Below, piece by piece: positions 1 to 7,379 of a stretch of DNA of 11,285 bases. Source of the DNA: an uncultured Pseudomonadota bacterium (GTDB taxonomy: Bacteria; Pseudomonadota; Gammaproteobacteria; Burkholderiales; Methylophilaceae); contig CAIOPD010000126.1 of the NCBI GenBank assembly GCA_903860085.1, forward strand, positions 1-11,285, in the 5' to 3' direction. The notes beneath the pieces were generated by a model. That model had not been told where the DNA came from, made no database searches, and saw only the letters and a program-made list of their open reading frames with translations. The stretch's first letter is position 1; every line of letters starts with the position of its first letter. The position numbers were made by a program, and so were the translations under genes.

Positions 1-77
1 GCATCTGCTGCGAATGCTGCTGAGCCTAAAGATAATGCAAAAGCGCCAGCTAATAATGTTGCTAATAATTTATTCAT
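1..77 (-). CDS. Small secreted protein, N-terminal fragment (runs off left edge)
   Basis: Only the first 25 codons are inside the window. They read MNKLLATLLAGAFALSLGSA followed by AFAAD, a textbook Sec signal peptide: a Lys near the N-terminus, an Ala/Leu hydrophobic core and an A-F-A cleavage site at about residue 23. The mature protein is therefore exported to the periplasm or beyond. A GGAG Shine-Dalgarno at 87-84 lies 6 bases before the ATG and fixes the start. The mature part is not visible, so no function can be given. Signal peptides like this are common on short Ala/Lys-rich secreted proteins in betaproteobacterial methylotrophs (recollection, not shown here). It is transcribed in the same direction as the cytochrome operon to its right but is separated from it by 213 bp, so it is probably a separate unit. 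Confidence 0.75.
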   Translation of the reverse strand, partial: MNKLLATLLAGAFALSLGSAAFAAD

Positions 78-290
78 TATAATCTCCAAAAATAAGTAAG
101 TATTGCGTTAACAAAGCTGGTTAAGAATTTTTGTAATCTTTCACCATTAACGATATCGTAATCTTCGAAACTGTCACAAAGCTTACAAATTTCGTTATGT
201 ATCAAATTAATTACGAGCATAAAATGCACTTCAATATACGTATTTATCTATCGAAAAAAACCAGCTACTAATTGTGTGTCCAAAAAGTAT
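78..290. other. AT-rich intergenic region between secreted protein and cytochrome operon
   Basis: No open frame or RNA gene is recognisable here. There is a perfect 10-bp palindrome ACGATATCGT at 150-159 and an 8-bp direct repeat GTAATCTT at 133-140 and 158-165 flanking it. They lie upstream of the candidate promoter at 99-127 and could be a regulator site, but short palindromes are frequent in AT-rich DNA. No GC-rich hairpin with a T-tract was found after the cytochrome operon, so how that operon ends is not clear. Confidence 0.4.
99..127 (-). promoter_or_regulatory. Candidate sigma70-type promoter for the secreted protein
   Basis: On the minus strand TTCTTA (127-122) and AATACT (104-99) are spaced 17 bp apart, which would start transcription near 92 and give a short leader carrying the GGAG ribosome site. 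The hexamers match the consensus only partly (3/6 and 4/6), so this is a weak call in an AT-rich stretch. Confidence 0.3.
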
Positions 291-896
291 TTACTGTGCT
301 TGTAAGTATTGAGCTATAGCCTCTATATCTGTTTCTGACAAACCTTTCACCACCTCATGCATTGCAACTGCACCAGGACGTTCATTTCCATAAAAGACCT
401 TTAGTTGCCTTTTAAGGTAAACCTCATGCTGACCGCCTAATCTAGGTGTAGCGCCCTGACCTTCTCCCTTTTCTCCATGACAAGCCATGCAAGGTGGAAC
501 ACCTTTATCAGGATGACCTTTTGTAAAAATATCTTTACCTAAGTCATACTTCACTTGATCTGAAATTTTACCAAGATGCGAGGGTATTTTAGTTTCATAA
601 AAAGAGGCTAATTGTTCAATATCTTCATCTGAAAGCCTAGACGAAATGCCCCACATAAATCTCTGAGCATTCTCTTCTGAGCGCGACTTATCCCTAAACG
701 CTTTCATTTGGGCAATAAAATAAGGTGTTGGTTGCCCTGCAAGCTGAGGGAAAAGCTCTGAGCTGGTTGTGCCCCCACGCCCGTGACATACTGAACAAAG
801 CTGACTCTCAAGTTTACTACCAGACTCTGCTGCAAAAGCTGATGAAACCATGGCTAAGCCAATTAATCCAAGAGACACCAATATACGATAATTCAT
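291..896 (-). CDS. Periplasmic diheme cytochrome c, c4-like
   Basis: A 201-residue exported cytochrome made of two class-I c-type domains in tandem, the architecture and length of the cytochrome c4 family, which shuttles electrons in the periplasm between membrane donors and terminal oxidases or reductases. Counting from this start, the signal peptide ends at A-F-A (about residue 22), the first heme site is C34-S-V-C-H38 and the second C136-M-A-C-H140. Likely distal ligands are M81 (in R-F-M-W) and M179 (in A-M-H-E), each followed by the usual G-hydrophobic-S and ...A-x-Y/F-hydrophobic helix. Three ATGs lie in a row. The GGAG at 907-904 is 7 bases from the third and only 1 base from the first, so the third is chosen. 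The gene begins 18 bases after the stop of the heme-porin gene and almost certainly shares its mRNA, which makes it the likely periplasmic electron partner of that protein. The exact redox partner is inferred, not shown. Confidence 0.88.
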   Translation of the reverse strand: MNYRILVSLGLIGLAMVSSAFAAESGSKLESQLCSVCHGRGGTTSSELFPQLAGQPTPYFIAQMKAFRDKSRSEENAQRFMWGISSRLSDEDIEQLASFYETKIPSHLGKISDQVKYDLGKDIFTKGHPDKGVPPCMACHGEKGEGQGATPRLGGQHEVYLKRQLKVFYGNERPGAVAMHEVVKGLSETDIEAIAQYLQAQ

Positions 897-902
897 CATC
901 AT

Positions 903-907
903 TCTCC
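903..907 (-). promoter_or_regulatory. Ribosome binding site deciding the cytochrome c4-like start
   Basis: GGAGA on the minus strand is followed by three consecutive ATG codons. Spacing to the third ATG (896) is 7 bases, to the second 4, and to the first 1, so the third is the best start. Confidence 0.6.
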
Positions 908-914
908 GATTAGA

Positions 915-2282
915 TTAAAAAGCAAACCAAGTGCTAAGGAACAGTGTATTTCTATCACTTGGCTTCAGACCGAGCGTATCGACTTCTCTAGAGCCATTAA
1001 ACTTGGTATAGCCTGTATATTGCAATGACACTCTAGCGAACGTCCAAGGATTGTAGTCTAGCTGTATGACGTAGCTTTGCGTATCAGGTTTACTTACAGG
1101 GTTGATACAAGCATCAGGTGAGCCGTTACAAAATGCTATAGAGTCGTTACTCCCCGTAGTATTAAAGTACGCTAAAGAGGCCCCATATTTTCTGTCGTAT
1201 AAATAACTGGCCTTAGCCTTAAACGTATTTAAGTGATTCTGGGAATTTATGCATGGCCCAGTGCATGATGGGTCATAACTAGCCCTATTGTCCTGTTTTT
1301 CATGGAGAAATGTAGTCTGTACCGTAATGATATGAGGGTCAGACAAGAACTGATATTGTGCATCTAGAGCAGTATCAGTGAACCTGTCGGTTGACCCATA
1401 GGGGTTCATTGGATCAGGGAATTTATCAACTTGCATACCATACGTACCAAACATCAGCGAGTGAGCGCCCCAATCTTCATTCCATGCCAAGCGCCAATAA
1501 GGGTTATTCCTTCCATCTATTCTAGTTACAGAACCATCATTCCAGTTCTGCCCTGCACTTAAAATACGGAATGCTTTATTCGCATTTCCATAGAATGAAA
1601 GTTCACCATATAAATGACGGTCATACCAAACATAGGCACCCAGACCAGCAACCTGCTGACTAAGGCCACCCTCTATAATAGAGCTAGTAAAGCTTGGGCC
1701 TGGAACGCCAGGTAAATTGGGGCCATTAAATGGAAAACCCCAAGCAGGTGTAGTGTTCCATACATCCTGTACAGAAGGGTTGTTGTTTAAATTCAAACCA
1801 AAGACTGTATTTTTCCCAAAAACATCATGCGTCATAACCAATCTGAGGTCAGTGTTATCCAGACCACTATGCCCAACGAGTTTACCGTCACTATTTGTGA
1901 TGCCATTGTTTGAGTACGTCCATTGCACAAACATCCCCGCATAATCGCTCAACTTGCCTGCGACGAAAAGTCCTAACACATCAAATTGCGGGTCATTCTG
2001 ATGAGGCATCAATTGCGCACCAGAATTATCATGATTTTTAGCGACATTGGTCACAGAAAATTGCATCATGGCAGCAATTGGAAATAACTGCTGCTCACCC
2101 AAGGTATATCCATTAAGCTTAAACTCTCTACCAAAAGGCGTAAGTTCTGGAAAACTGGTGTGGCATGCAGCACAGTTCATTCCTGTCTGCCGTGCGTAGG
2201 ACGGAACAGCAAAACTGGTAATTGGAGAAAGGGTAATTACGACCGCAACTAGGAGTAGTATTTTTCTTAGAGTTGTTATCAT
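915..2282 (-). CDS. Outer-membrane heme-porin: monoheme cytochrome fused to beta barrel (Cyc2-like)
   Basis: Predicted 455-residue outer-membrane protein with one covalent heme. Signal peptide is residues 1-25 (K-I-L-L-L-V-A-V-V-I core, S-F-A cleavage). It is followed at once by ARQTGMNCAACH (residues 30-41, heme motif C37-A-A-C-H41), then F-P-E-L-T-P-F-G-R-x-F-K-L-N-G-Y-T to residue 60. The rest (about 65-455) alternates hydrophobic and polar residues, is rich in Tyr/Trp/Asn/Gly, and ends in W-F-A-F, the terminal Phe recognised by the BAM machinery. A single N-terminal heme sealed to a porin is the architecture of Cyc2, the outer-membrane Fe(II) oxidase of neutrophilic iron oxidisers, whose heme also follows an ARQTG-type sequence. 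Related heme-barrel proteins also occur in bacteria not known to oxidise iron, so the electron donor is unknown. Cys pairs C340/C344 and C385/C392 sit in likely surface loops. The start at 2282 is preferred over an in-frame ATG at 2324: it gives a normal signal peptide, has AAGG 9 bases upstream, and 2324 lies upstream of the predicted transcription start. Confidence 0.82.
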   Translation of the reverse strand: MITTLRKILLLVAVVITLSPITSFAVPSYARQTGMNCAACHTSFPELTPFGREFKLNGYTLGEQQLFPIAAMMQFSVTNVAKNHDNSGAQLMPHQNDPQFDVLGLFVAGKLSDYAGMFVQWTYSNNGITNSDGKLVGHSGLDNTDLRLVMTHDVFGKNTVFGLNLNNNPSVQDVWNTTPAWGFPFNGPNLPGVPGPSFTSSIIEGGLSQQVAGLGAYVWYDRHLYGELSFYGNANKAFRILSAGQNWNDGSVTRIDGRNNPYWRLAWNEDWGAHSLMFGTYGMQVDKFPDPMNPYGSTDRFTDTALDAQYQFLSDPHIITVQTTFLHEKQDNRASYDPSCTGPCINSQNHLNTFKAKASYLYDRKYGASLAYFNTTGSNDSIAFCNGSPDACINPVSKPDTQSYVIQLDYNPWTFARVSLQYTGYTKFNGSREVDTLGLKPSDRNTLFLSTWFAF

Positions 2283-2291
2283 TTTATATAA

Positions 2292-2295
2292 CCTT
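2292..2295 (-). promoter_or_regulatory. Ribosome binding site for the heme-porin gene
   Basis: AAGG on the minus strand lies 9 bases before the ATG at 2282. The alternative ATG at 2324 has no purine-rich sequence in front of it. This supports the shorter 455-residue product. Confidence 0.5.
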
Positions 2296-2324
2296 TTATA
2301 TATTATGGTAAAGCGAATGTTCAT

Positions 2325-2330
2325 AATATA
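2325..2330 (-). promoter_or_regulatory. -10 element of the cytochrome operon promoter
   Basis: TATATT on the minus strand predicts a start near 2318 and a leader of about 36 bases. It lies 28.5 bp from the centre of the FNR-type palindrome, within one base of the 29.5 bp expected when FNR is centred at -41.5 (class II activation). No good -35 hexamer is present, as is usual for activator-dependent promoters. Confidence 0.55.
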
Positions 2331-2348
2331 AATAACTTTGCAAGCTCG

Positions 2349-2368
2349 CGTTTGATTTGCATCAAACG
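2349..2368 (-). promoter_or_regulatory. FNR/ANR-type operator upstream of the cytochrome operon
   Basis: CGTTTGATTTGCATCAAACG has perfect 8-bp inverted arms (CGTTTGAT / ATCAAACG) around a 4-base centre. The core TTGAT-N4-ATCAA matches the FNR/ANR/DNR consensus exactly. Its centre (2358.5) is about 40.5 bp upstream of the start predicted from TATATT at 2330-2325, so activation under low oxygen (FNR/ANR) or by NO (DNR/NnrR-type) is likely for the minus-strand heme-porin operon. The site also lies 98 bp upstream of the divergent plus-strand gene, where the spacing to any -10-like sequence does not suit activation. Which Crp/Fnr-family protein binds cannot be told from the site alone. Confidence 0.8.
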
Positions 2369-2398
2369 TTTATACTTAAGGATAAAATAACTTTCAGA

Positions 2399-2427
2399 TT
2401 GATTGAATAATTTTAAGGTAAAAGAAT
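2399..2427 (+). promoter_or_regulatory. Candidate promoter for the DUF4337-like gene
   Basis: TTGATT (2399-2404) and AAGAAT (2422-2427) are 17 bp apart on the plus strand, each matching the sigma70 consensus at 4 of 6 positions, with a predicted start near 2434. The call is weak because the region is AT-rich. Confidence 0.3.
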
Positions 2428-2444
2428 GACTGTTATGTAGTATT

Positions 2445-2451
2445 AAAGGAG
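2445..2451 (+). promoter_or_regulatory. Strong ribosome binding site of the DUF4337-like gene
   Basis: AAAGGAG lies 5 bases before the ATG at 2457. It is the best Shine-Dalgarno sequence in front of a gene in the window and fixes the start of this otherwise unknown protein. Confidence 0.7.
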
Positions 2452-2456
2452 ATTTT

Positions 2457-2993
2457 ATGCGTGATGAAAAAAAAGAGGTATGGCTGAATTATCTGGCATT
2501 AACAACAGTAATATTTGCTGTTTGTGCAACACTCTCTACTTTCAAGGGTGGCGGTTTCTCTACTAGGTCAGTAATATCACAAGCGCAAGCTTCAGACGAA
2601 TGGGCTTACTTTCAGGCTAAGGGTATTAAATCCTATATCTACCAAGTACAAGTAGAAAAATTAGAACTAGATTTAATTGAGCTGCAACAAGGTTCAAACC
2701 AAAAACTTTCATCTACATATGCCGAAAAAATTGCAGACTACAAAAGAAAAATTGAGAAGTATGAAAAAGAAAAAACAGAGGCTCAAATTAAAGCAAAACA
2801 GCTTGAAAGTGTAAGAGATGAAGCTCAAATCCACTCTAAAGCCTTTGGCATGGCAGTTATTTATCTACAAATTGCAATTCTCTTATCCTCAATAGCAGGT
2901 TTGTTGAAAAAGAAAGTTGTATGGTTAGCAGGCACTTTGGCGGGGTTAGTGGGTATGATTTATTTTGCTGATGGTTTTCTCGTATTTTTATAG
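2457..2993 (+). CDS. DUF4337-like membrane protein with coiled coil
   Basis: A 178-residue protein with one N-terminal membrane segment (about residues 10-28), a long charged Lys/Glu-rich helix (about 62-125, probably coiled coil), and two C-terminal membrane segments (about 129-149 and 154-177) separated by K-K-K. The sequence Q-A-S-D-E-W-A-Y-F-Q-A-K-x-I-K at 44-58 and the overall layout match what I recall of the DUF4337 family. The function of that family is not known. The start is well supported by AAAGGAG at 2445-2451, 5 bases before the ATG. The gene stands alone between the divergent cytochrome operon and a strong terminator, so it is a single-gene unit. It shares an intergenic region with the FNR-type site, but nothing shows that it is controlled by it. 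Confidence 0.75.
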   Translation: MRDEKKEVWLNYLALTTVIFAVCATLSTFKGGGFSTRSVISQAQASDEWAYFQAKGIKSYIYQVQVEKLELDLIELQQGSNQKLSSTYAEKIADYKRKIEKYEKEKTEAQIKAKQLESVRDEAQIHSKAFGMAVIYLQIAILLSSIAGLLKKKVVWLAGTLAGLVGMIYFADGFLVFL

Positions 2994-3032
2994 ATAATAA
3001 ATTAAGTTGTTACTAAGCAGAAATCTTCCAAG

Positions 3033-3067
3033 AAAAAAGGGTTGGAATAAATTCCAACCCTTTTTTT
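3033..3067. terminator. Bidirectional intrinsic terminator between DUF4337-like gene and RND pump
   Basis: GGGTTGGAA (3039-3047) pairs perfectly with TTCCAACCC (3052-3060) around a TAAA loop. A run of six A (3033-3038) precedes it and seven T (3061-3067) follow it, so it has a T-tract on both strands. It can end the plus-strand DUF4337-like transcript (stop at 2993) and the minus-strand efflux operon (stop at 3120). Confidence 0.93.
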
Positions 3068-3119
3068 CATTTCATACCATTTGGGAGAACCACTTAATAA
3101 CTCGTATACAATTTTAAAC

Positions 3120-6100
3120 TTAAGCCTTTCTGTTTGCGCTTAATTGCTTCAACTTCTCTTTAAACAAAATTTTAAAATCATCTACATAACTAAATACTGC
3201 GGGTATTACTAATAAACTTAAGAAAGTAGACGTCATCAAACCACCAATGACGGCCACCGCCATCGGTGAGCGGAATGAAGTATCACCAGCACTCCAACCA
3301 GCAGCAATTGGCAACATACCTGCACCCATAGCAATGGTAGTCATCACAATGGGACGTGCACGCTTATGGCATGCGTCCAACAAGGCATCAAAGCGAGTTA
3401 ATCCGTGCTCACGTTGTGCCAAAATAGCGTACTCAACCAGCAAGATAGAGTTTTTGGTAGCAATCCCCATCAACATAACCAAACCAATTAACGACGGCAT
3501 AGAAAAACTTTTGTGTGCCACTAATAATGCTACAAAAGCACCACCTAATGACAGCGGCAAAGCCACCAAAATAGTTAATGGCTGTAAAAAATCTTTAAAC
3601 AATATTACAAGCACGATATAAATACAAAGCACTCCGGTAAGCATTGCTAGTGCAAAACTACCAAACAGCTCAGTCATTACCTCAGCATCACCCACTTCAA
3701 TTTGCCTAACCCCATCTGGAAGCCTTTGGATGCTTGGGAGCTTCTTCACTGCAGCGGTCACTTCACCTAAAGTCAGTTTGGATAGCTCCACCTCAATCTG
3801 GACATTACGCGAGCGGTCATATCTATCAACTACTGCAGGACCGCCTTCTAAGTTAAAACTTGCCACTTGCGCTAACATAACTGGCCCTTTGGACCCAGGT
3901 ATAGTTAAGCGCTCCAGCACACTTTGATCTTGGCGTGCTTCATCTGCAAGTTGCACTACTACAGGGACTTGGCGAGCACTTAGGTTCAATTTAGCCAAGC
4001 CAAAGTCATAGTCGCCATTAGTGGCGATACGCAGAGTCTCACTAATAGCATTGCTAGTTACACCCAAATCAGCAGCCTTGTTAAAGTCTGGACGAACAAT
4101 CATCTCTGGGCGAATTAAGCTGGCACTAGAAGCAATATTGCCGATTCCTACTATGGTGCGAAGATCTTGTGTTACAGCCTCTGCCGCACTCCGTAAAGTC
4201 ACTGGATCATCGCCACTTAACATCAGCACATACTTCTCACCGGAGCCACCAAGACCGACTTTGCTGCGAACACCTGCTAAATTCATCAGCGCTAATCGCA
4301 TATCGGCTTCAATTACTTGCTTACGAGGCCTTGAACCACGATCATCAAGGAGAATTGTTAATGTGGCTTGACGCGTTTCAGCTACACCAGAATTTACAAA
4401 GGCATCAGCACCCGCATTGCCACCACCGACAGCAGTGTAAATGGTTTTAATATGCGGAATATCTTTAATCAACACACGGGCCTGTTCGGCCGACTGTGTG
4501 GTTTGTGAAAGTGTAGCCCCAGGAGCCAACTCTAAATACACTTGGGTTTGGGAGCTGTCATCGGCTGGAAGAAAGCCTGTAGGTAGCAATGGTATTAAGC
4601 TGATAGATCCAATTAAGAATAAAACTGCACTCACTACCGTAATCAATCGATGCTTCAAACACCAGCTAGTTAAATGCATATATCGCTGCATCATCTTTGT
4701 GTCAACAGCATGCCCCGGCATTGGCTTTAATAGGTAAGCCGACATCATCGGCGTCAGTACACGCGCAACAACCAAGGAGGCAAAAATTGCAAATGCCGCA
4801 GTCCATCCAAACTGCTTAAAAAATTTACCTGGAATACCACTCATAAAAGCAGTCGGTAAAAATACAGCAATCAAAGTAAATGTAGTCGCAATAACTGCCA
4901 AACCAATTTCATCTGCGGCTTCCATTGCCGCTTGGTAAGGAGATTTACCCATGCGCAAATGACGCACGATATTCTCCACCTCAACAATAGCATCATCAAC
5001 CAAAATTCCAATTACTAATGATAAAGCCAATAAGGTCACGATATTAATACTAAAGCCAAAACTAGCCACGCCGATAAACGCAGGGATTACTGATAAAGGT
5101 AATGCCACTGCGCAAATAAATGTTGCTCTGACATTACGTAAAAACATAAACACTACTAGCACTGCTAGTAATGCGCCCTCGATTAGCATGGTCAGTGAAG
5201 CTTCATATTCATCCTGCACCGGCTTTACAAAATTAAAGGCTTCAGTAAGTACAATTTCCGGGTATTTAAGTTTTAGTTCAGTAAATGCTTTATTTACGCC
5301 AGCACCAACCTCAATCTCACTAGCGCCTTTACTGCGTGAAATTTCAAATCCGACAACTGGCTTCCCGTCTAGCAGCGCGGCTGATCGCGGCTCAGAAAAA
5401 CCATCACTGACATTGGCCACTTGATTAAGCTTAATTTTTCGGCCATCTGCAAGGGCCAATTCAATCTCAGCAATAGACTGTGCTGAACTTACAGTGGCAA
5501 CGGTACGTACTGGTTGCTCACTACCTCCAAGCTTAGTACGACCGCCAGCGGCTTCCATTTGAATGAGTTTTAACTGATGTGAGATTTCTGCTGCAGTAGC
5601 ATTAAGTGCCTGCAGTTTAGTCGGATCCAACTTAACACTAATCTCACGATTAACACCGCCAACGCGTGCGACTTTGCCTACGCCTTTTACATTCAGCAGT
5701 TTTTTTGATAGCTCATTATCCACAAACCAAGACAGCGCCTCATCGTCCATATTATTGGCGCTAATGGTGTACGATAAAATCGGCGTTGCTGCCACATTAA
5801 GCTTTTTAATTTCAGGATCACGAAGGTCGCTAGGCAAACCTGCACGGACTTGCGCAACAGCCGAACGAACATCATCCACTGCCTCTTGTACCGGTTTCTC
5901 AAGGCGAAATTCAGCCGTTATCGTGACTACCCCATCTTGTATCGTGGTGTAAATATGCTTTAAACCCTGCAAACTGGCGATACTATTTTCTATCTTACGC
6001 GCGACATCCGTTTCTAACTGTGATGGCGATGCCCCGGGTAGTGAGGCCGTAATATTGACAGTGGGTAATTCTAGATCAGGGAAATGTTGTACTTTCATCA

Positions 6101-6191
6101 ACTGATAGCTAATGATGCCAGCGAAGCTAAGCATCACGAACAGCATGATGGCGGGAATTGGATTTCTAATACACCAAGCAGAAATATTCAT
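3120..6191 (-). CDS. RND efflux pump, inner-membrane permease (HAE1 type)
   Basis: A 1023-residue proton/substrate antiporter of the AcrB/MexB superfamily, the usual length for the HAE1 group that exports hydrophobic and amphiphilic compounds. It has the duplicated RND layout: a membrane segment at about 12-30, a large periplasmic loop, a bundle of membrane segments from about 333 to 490, one at about 516-535, a second periplasmic loop, and a final bundle from about 845 to 1000. The proton relay is present: D399-D400 in G-I-L-V-D-D-A-I-V-E-V-E-N (AcrB D407/D408) and K913 in G-I-A-T-K-N-S-I-L-L-V-E (AcrB K940). It is therefore not a heavy-metal (CusA-type) exporter by the look of these segments. 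It is the last gene of the OMF-MFP-RND operon, 34 bases after the fusion-protein gene, with only a weak AAAGAG ribosome site 11 bases before the ATG, so coupled translation is possible. The actual substrates cannot be read from the sequence. Confidence 0.95.
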   Translation of the reverse strand: MNISAWCIRNPIPAIMLFVMLSFAGIISYQLMKVQHFPDLELPTVNITASLPGASPSQLETDVARKIENSIASLQGLKHIYTTIQDGVVTITAEFRLEKPVQEAVDDVRSAVAQVRAGLPSDLRDPEIKKLNVAATPILSYTISANNMDDEALSWFVDNELSKKLLNVKGVGKVARVGGVNREISVKLDPTKLQALNATAAEISHQLKLIQMEAAGGRTKLGGSEQPVRTVATVSSAQSIAEIELALADGRKIKLNQVANVSDGFSEPRSAALLDGKPVVGFEISRSKGASEIEVGAGVNKAFTELKLKYPEIVLTEAFNFVKPVQDEYEASLTMLIEGALLAVLVVFMFLRNVRATFICAVALPLSVIPAFIGVASFGFSINIVTLLALSLVIGILVDDAIVEVENIVRHLRMGKSPYQAAMEAADEIGLAVIATTFTLIAVFLPTAFMSGIPGKFFKQFGWTAAFAIFASLVVARVLTPMMSAYLLKPMPGHAVDTKMMQRYMHLTSWCLKHRLITVVSAVLFLIGSISLIPLLPTGFLPADDSSQTQVYLELAPGATLSQTTQSAEQARVLIKDIPHIKTIYTAVGGGNAGADAFVNSGVAETRQATLTILLDDRGSRPRKQVIEADMRLALMNLAGVRSKVGLGGSGEKYVLMLSGDDPVTLRSAAEAVTQDLRTIVGIGNIASSASLIRPEMIVRPDFNKAADLGVTSNAISETLRIATNGDYDFGLAKLNLSARQVPVVVQLADEARQDQSVLERLTIPGSKGPVMLAQVASFNLEGGPAVVDRYDRSRNVQIEVELSKLTLGEVTAAVKKLPSIQRLPDGVRQIEVGDAEVMTELFGSFALAMLTGVLCIYIVLVILFKDFLQPLTILVALPLSLGGAFVALLVAHKSFSMPSLIGLVMLMGIATKNSILLVEYAILAQREHGLTRFDALLDACHKRARPIVMTTIAMGAGMLPIAAGWSAGDTSFRSPMAVAVIGGLMTSTFLSLLVIPAVFSYVDDFKILFKEKLKQLSANRKA

Positions 6192-6225
6192 GCGGCTATT
6201 GGCTCTTTATTAAGCTTATATAAAA

Positions 6226-7359
6226 TTATTTTTTAGTGCTTGTGGCTGATACCACTTTAACCACATCGTTATCCGATAGAAATGCACCGCCTAAAGCAAC
6301 TATTGATTGCTGAGCTTGTAATCCACTGACGATTTCCACTAGATTAAGTAGTCGACGACCAGTTTGAACTTTAATTTGCTTCACTATAGTTTTTCCGCGC
6401 TCAGACTTCACAGCAAATACATAAGTAAAGCCATCACGAAGCACCAAAGCCTGTTGAGGTATAGCTAATGCACTTGATTGCCCAGATACAAATTCACCCT
6501 TAGCATACATACCAGCTTTAGCCGTATTGCTGGATGGCAAGTCTACATAAATAAGGCTATTACGTGTTTGCATATCGACCGTTGGTGATAATTTCCTGAC
6601 CTTTCCACTGAATGTAGAACCGTCTGCCCCAGTAATATTGACCTGCATACCCACTTTAACTTTAGCGACATCTGCTGAAACCACTTCAGCGCGCCACTCC
6701 AATCGGCTCTGACGTATCAGTCTAAACAATTCACTACCCGCACTAATGACGGCACCTACGGTTGCAGTACGGGCGGAAATAACACCACTATCCGGCGCGT
6801 ATATCTTAGTGTTTTTTAATTGAATTTGTTGTGTCTGCACTACTGCTTTCGCCACCTCGACTCTTGCTTTAGCCGTATCAGCTGCAGTTAGATATTGGTC
6901 AATCTGCTGACTAGACATCGCCCCTGTATTTTGTAGGGTGCGTGCACGCTCTGCGTTAGCTAGCGCCTCATGACTTTGCGCTTCGGCTTCCATCAATTTA
7001 GCTTTGGCCTGATTTAAATCCGCTAATACCGTTTCCTCTGAGAACTCAGCTAGCAACTGACCCTTAGACACAACATCACCGACGTTCACTTGCACCTGCG
7101 TCAGGCGCAAGCCGTTAGCCTCACTACCGATAATGGCTTCCTGCCATGCGGCTATATTGCCATTGGCAAATACTTTAAGCGGCAGTGTAATGCGTTGCGG
7201 TTGTATCACATTAACCGTCAGTGCCGGCTTTGCTACAAGAACTTCATTGGCTGTTGCGGCGTAACTCACCATCGGCAACATTAAAAATAAGGGCAACAGC
7301 TTGGAGGCAAGTGATTGGCGGGGTATGCACAGCAGAGTGGATATCATGGTTAATCTCAT
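6226..7359 (-). CDS. RND efflux periplasmic adaptor (membrane fusion protein)
   Basis: A 377-residue periplasmic adaptor (HlyD/AcrA family) that joins the RND pump to the outer-membrane channel. The N-terminus carries a secretion signal (hydrophobic stretch at about 20-34, cleavage near S-Y-A-A); no lipobox is seen. Domains in order: first half of the lipoyl/barrel-sandwich domain (about 67-108, with V-N-V-G-D-V-V-S-K-G-Q), an alpha-helical coiled-coil hairpin (about 110-183), the second lipoyl half (about 185-210, I-Y-A-P-D-S-G-V-I), a beta-barrel domain (about 218-295) and a C-terminal membrane-proximal domain (about 297-370). No clear Shine-Dalgarno stands before the first ATG. A second in-frame ATG 12 bases in (7347) is an equally possible start and gives the same mature protein. 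It lies 20 bases after the outer-membrane factor gene. Confidence 0.92.
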   Translation of the reverse strand: MRLTMISTLLCIPRQSLASKLLPLFLMLPMVSYAATANEVLVAKPALTVNVIQPQRITLPLKVFANGNIAAWQEAIIGSEANGLRLTQVQVNVGDVVSKGQLLAEFSEETVLADLNQAKAKLMEAEAQSHEALANAERARTLQNTGAMSSQQIDQYLTAADTAKARVEVAKAVVQTQQIQLKNTKIYAPDSGVISARTATVGAVISAGSELFRLIRQSRLEWRAEVVSADVAKVKVGMQVNITGADGSTFSGKVRKLSPTVDMQTRNSLIYVDLPSSNTAKAGMYAKGEFVSGQSSALAIPQQALVLRDGFTYVFAVKSERGKTIVKQIKVQTGRRLLNLVEIVSGLQAQQSIVALGGAFLSDNDVVKVVSATSTKK

Positions 7360-7379
7360 GGTGTAAGTTCTAGGTTTTG

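Noticed and set aside
133..165. Possible regulatory repeat or small CRISPR-like repeat (GTAATCTT twice)
   Set aside because: There are only two 8-bp copies in AT-rich DNA, with no further units or regular spacers.
2283..2324. Fourteen-residue N-terminal extension of the heme-porin from an ATG at 2324
   Set aside because: No ribosome site precedes it, it puts a charged stretch before a good signal peptide, and it starts upstream of the predicted transcription start.
3247..5952. Several plus-strand open frames of 65 to 124 codons across the RND pump gene
   Set aside because: They lie antisense to a full-length RND gene with intact motifs, have no ribosome sites and no recognisable domains; they are shadows of its codon use.
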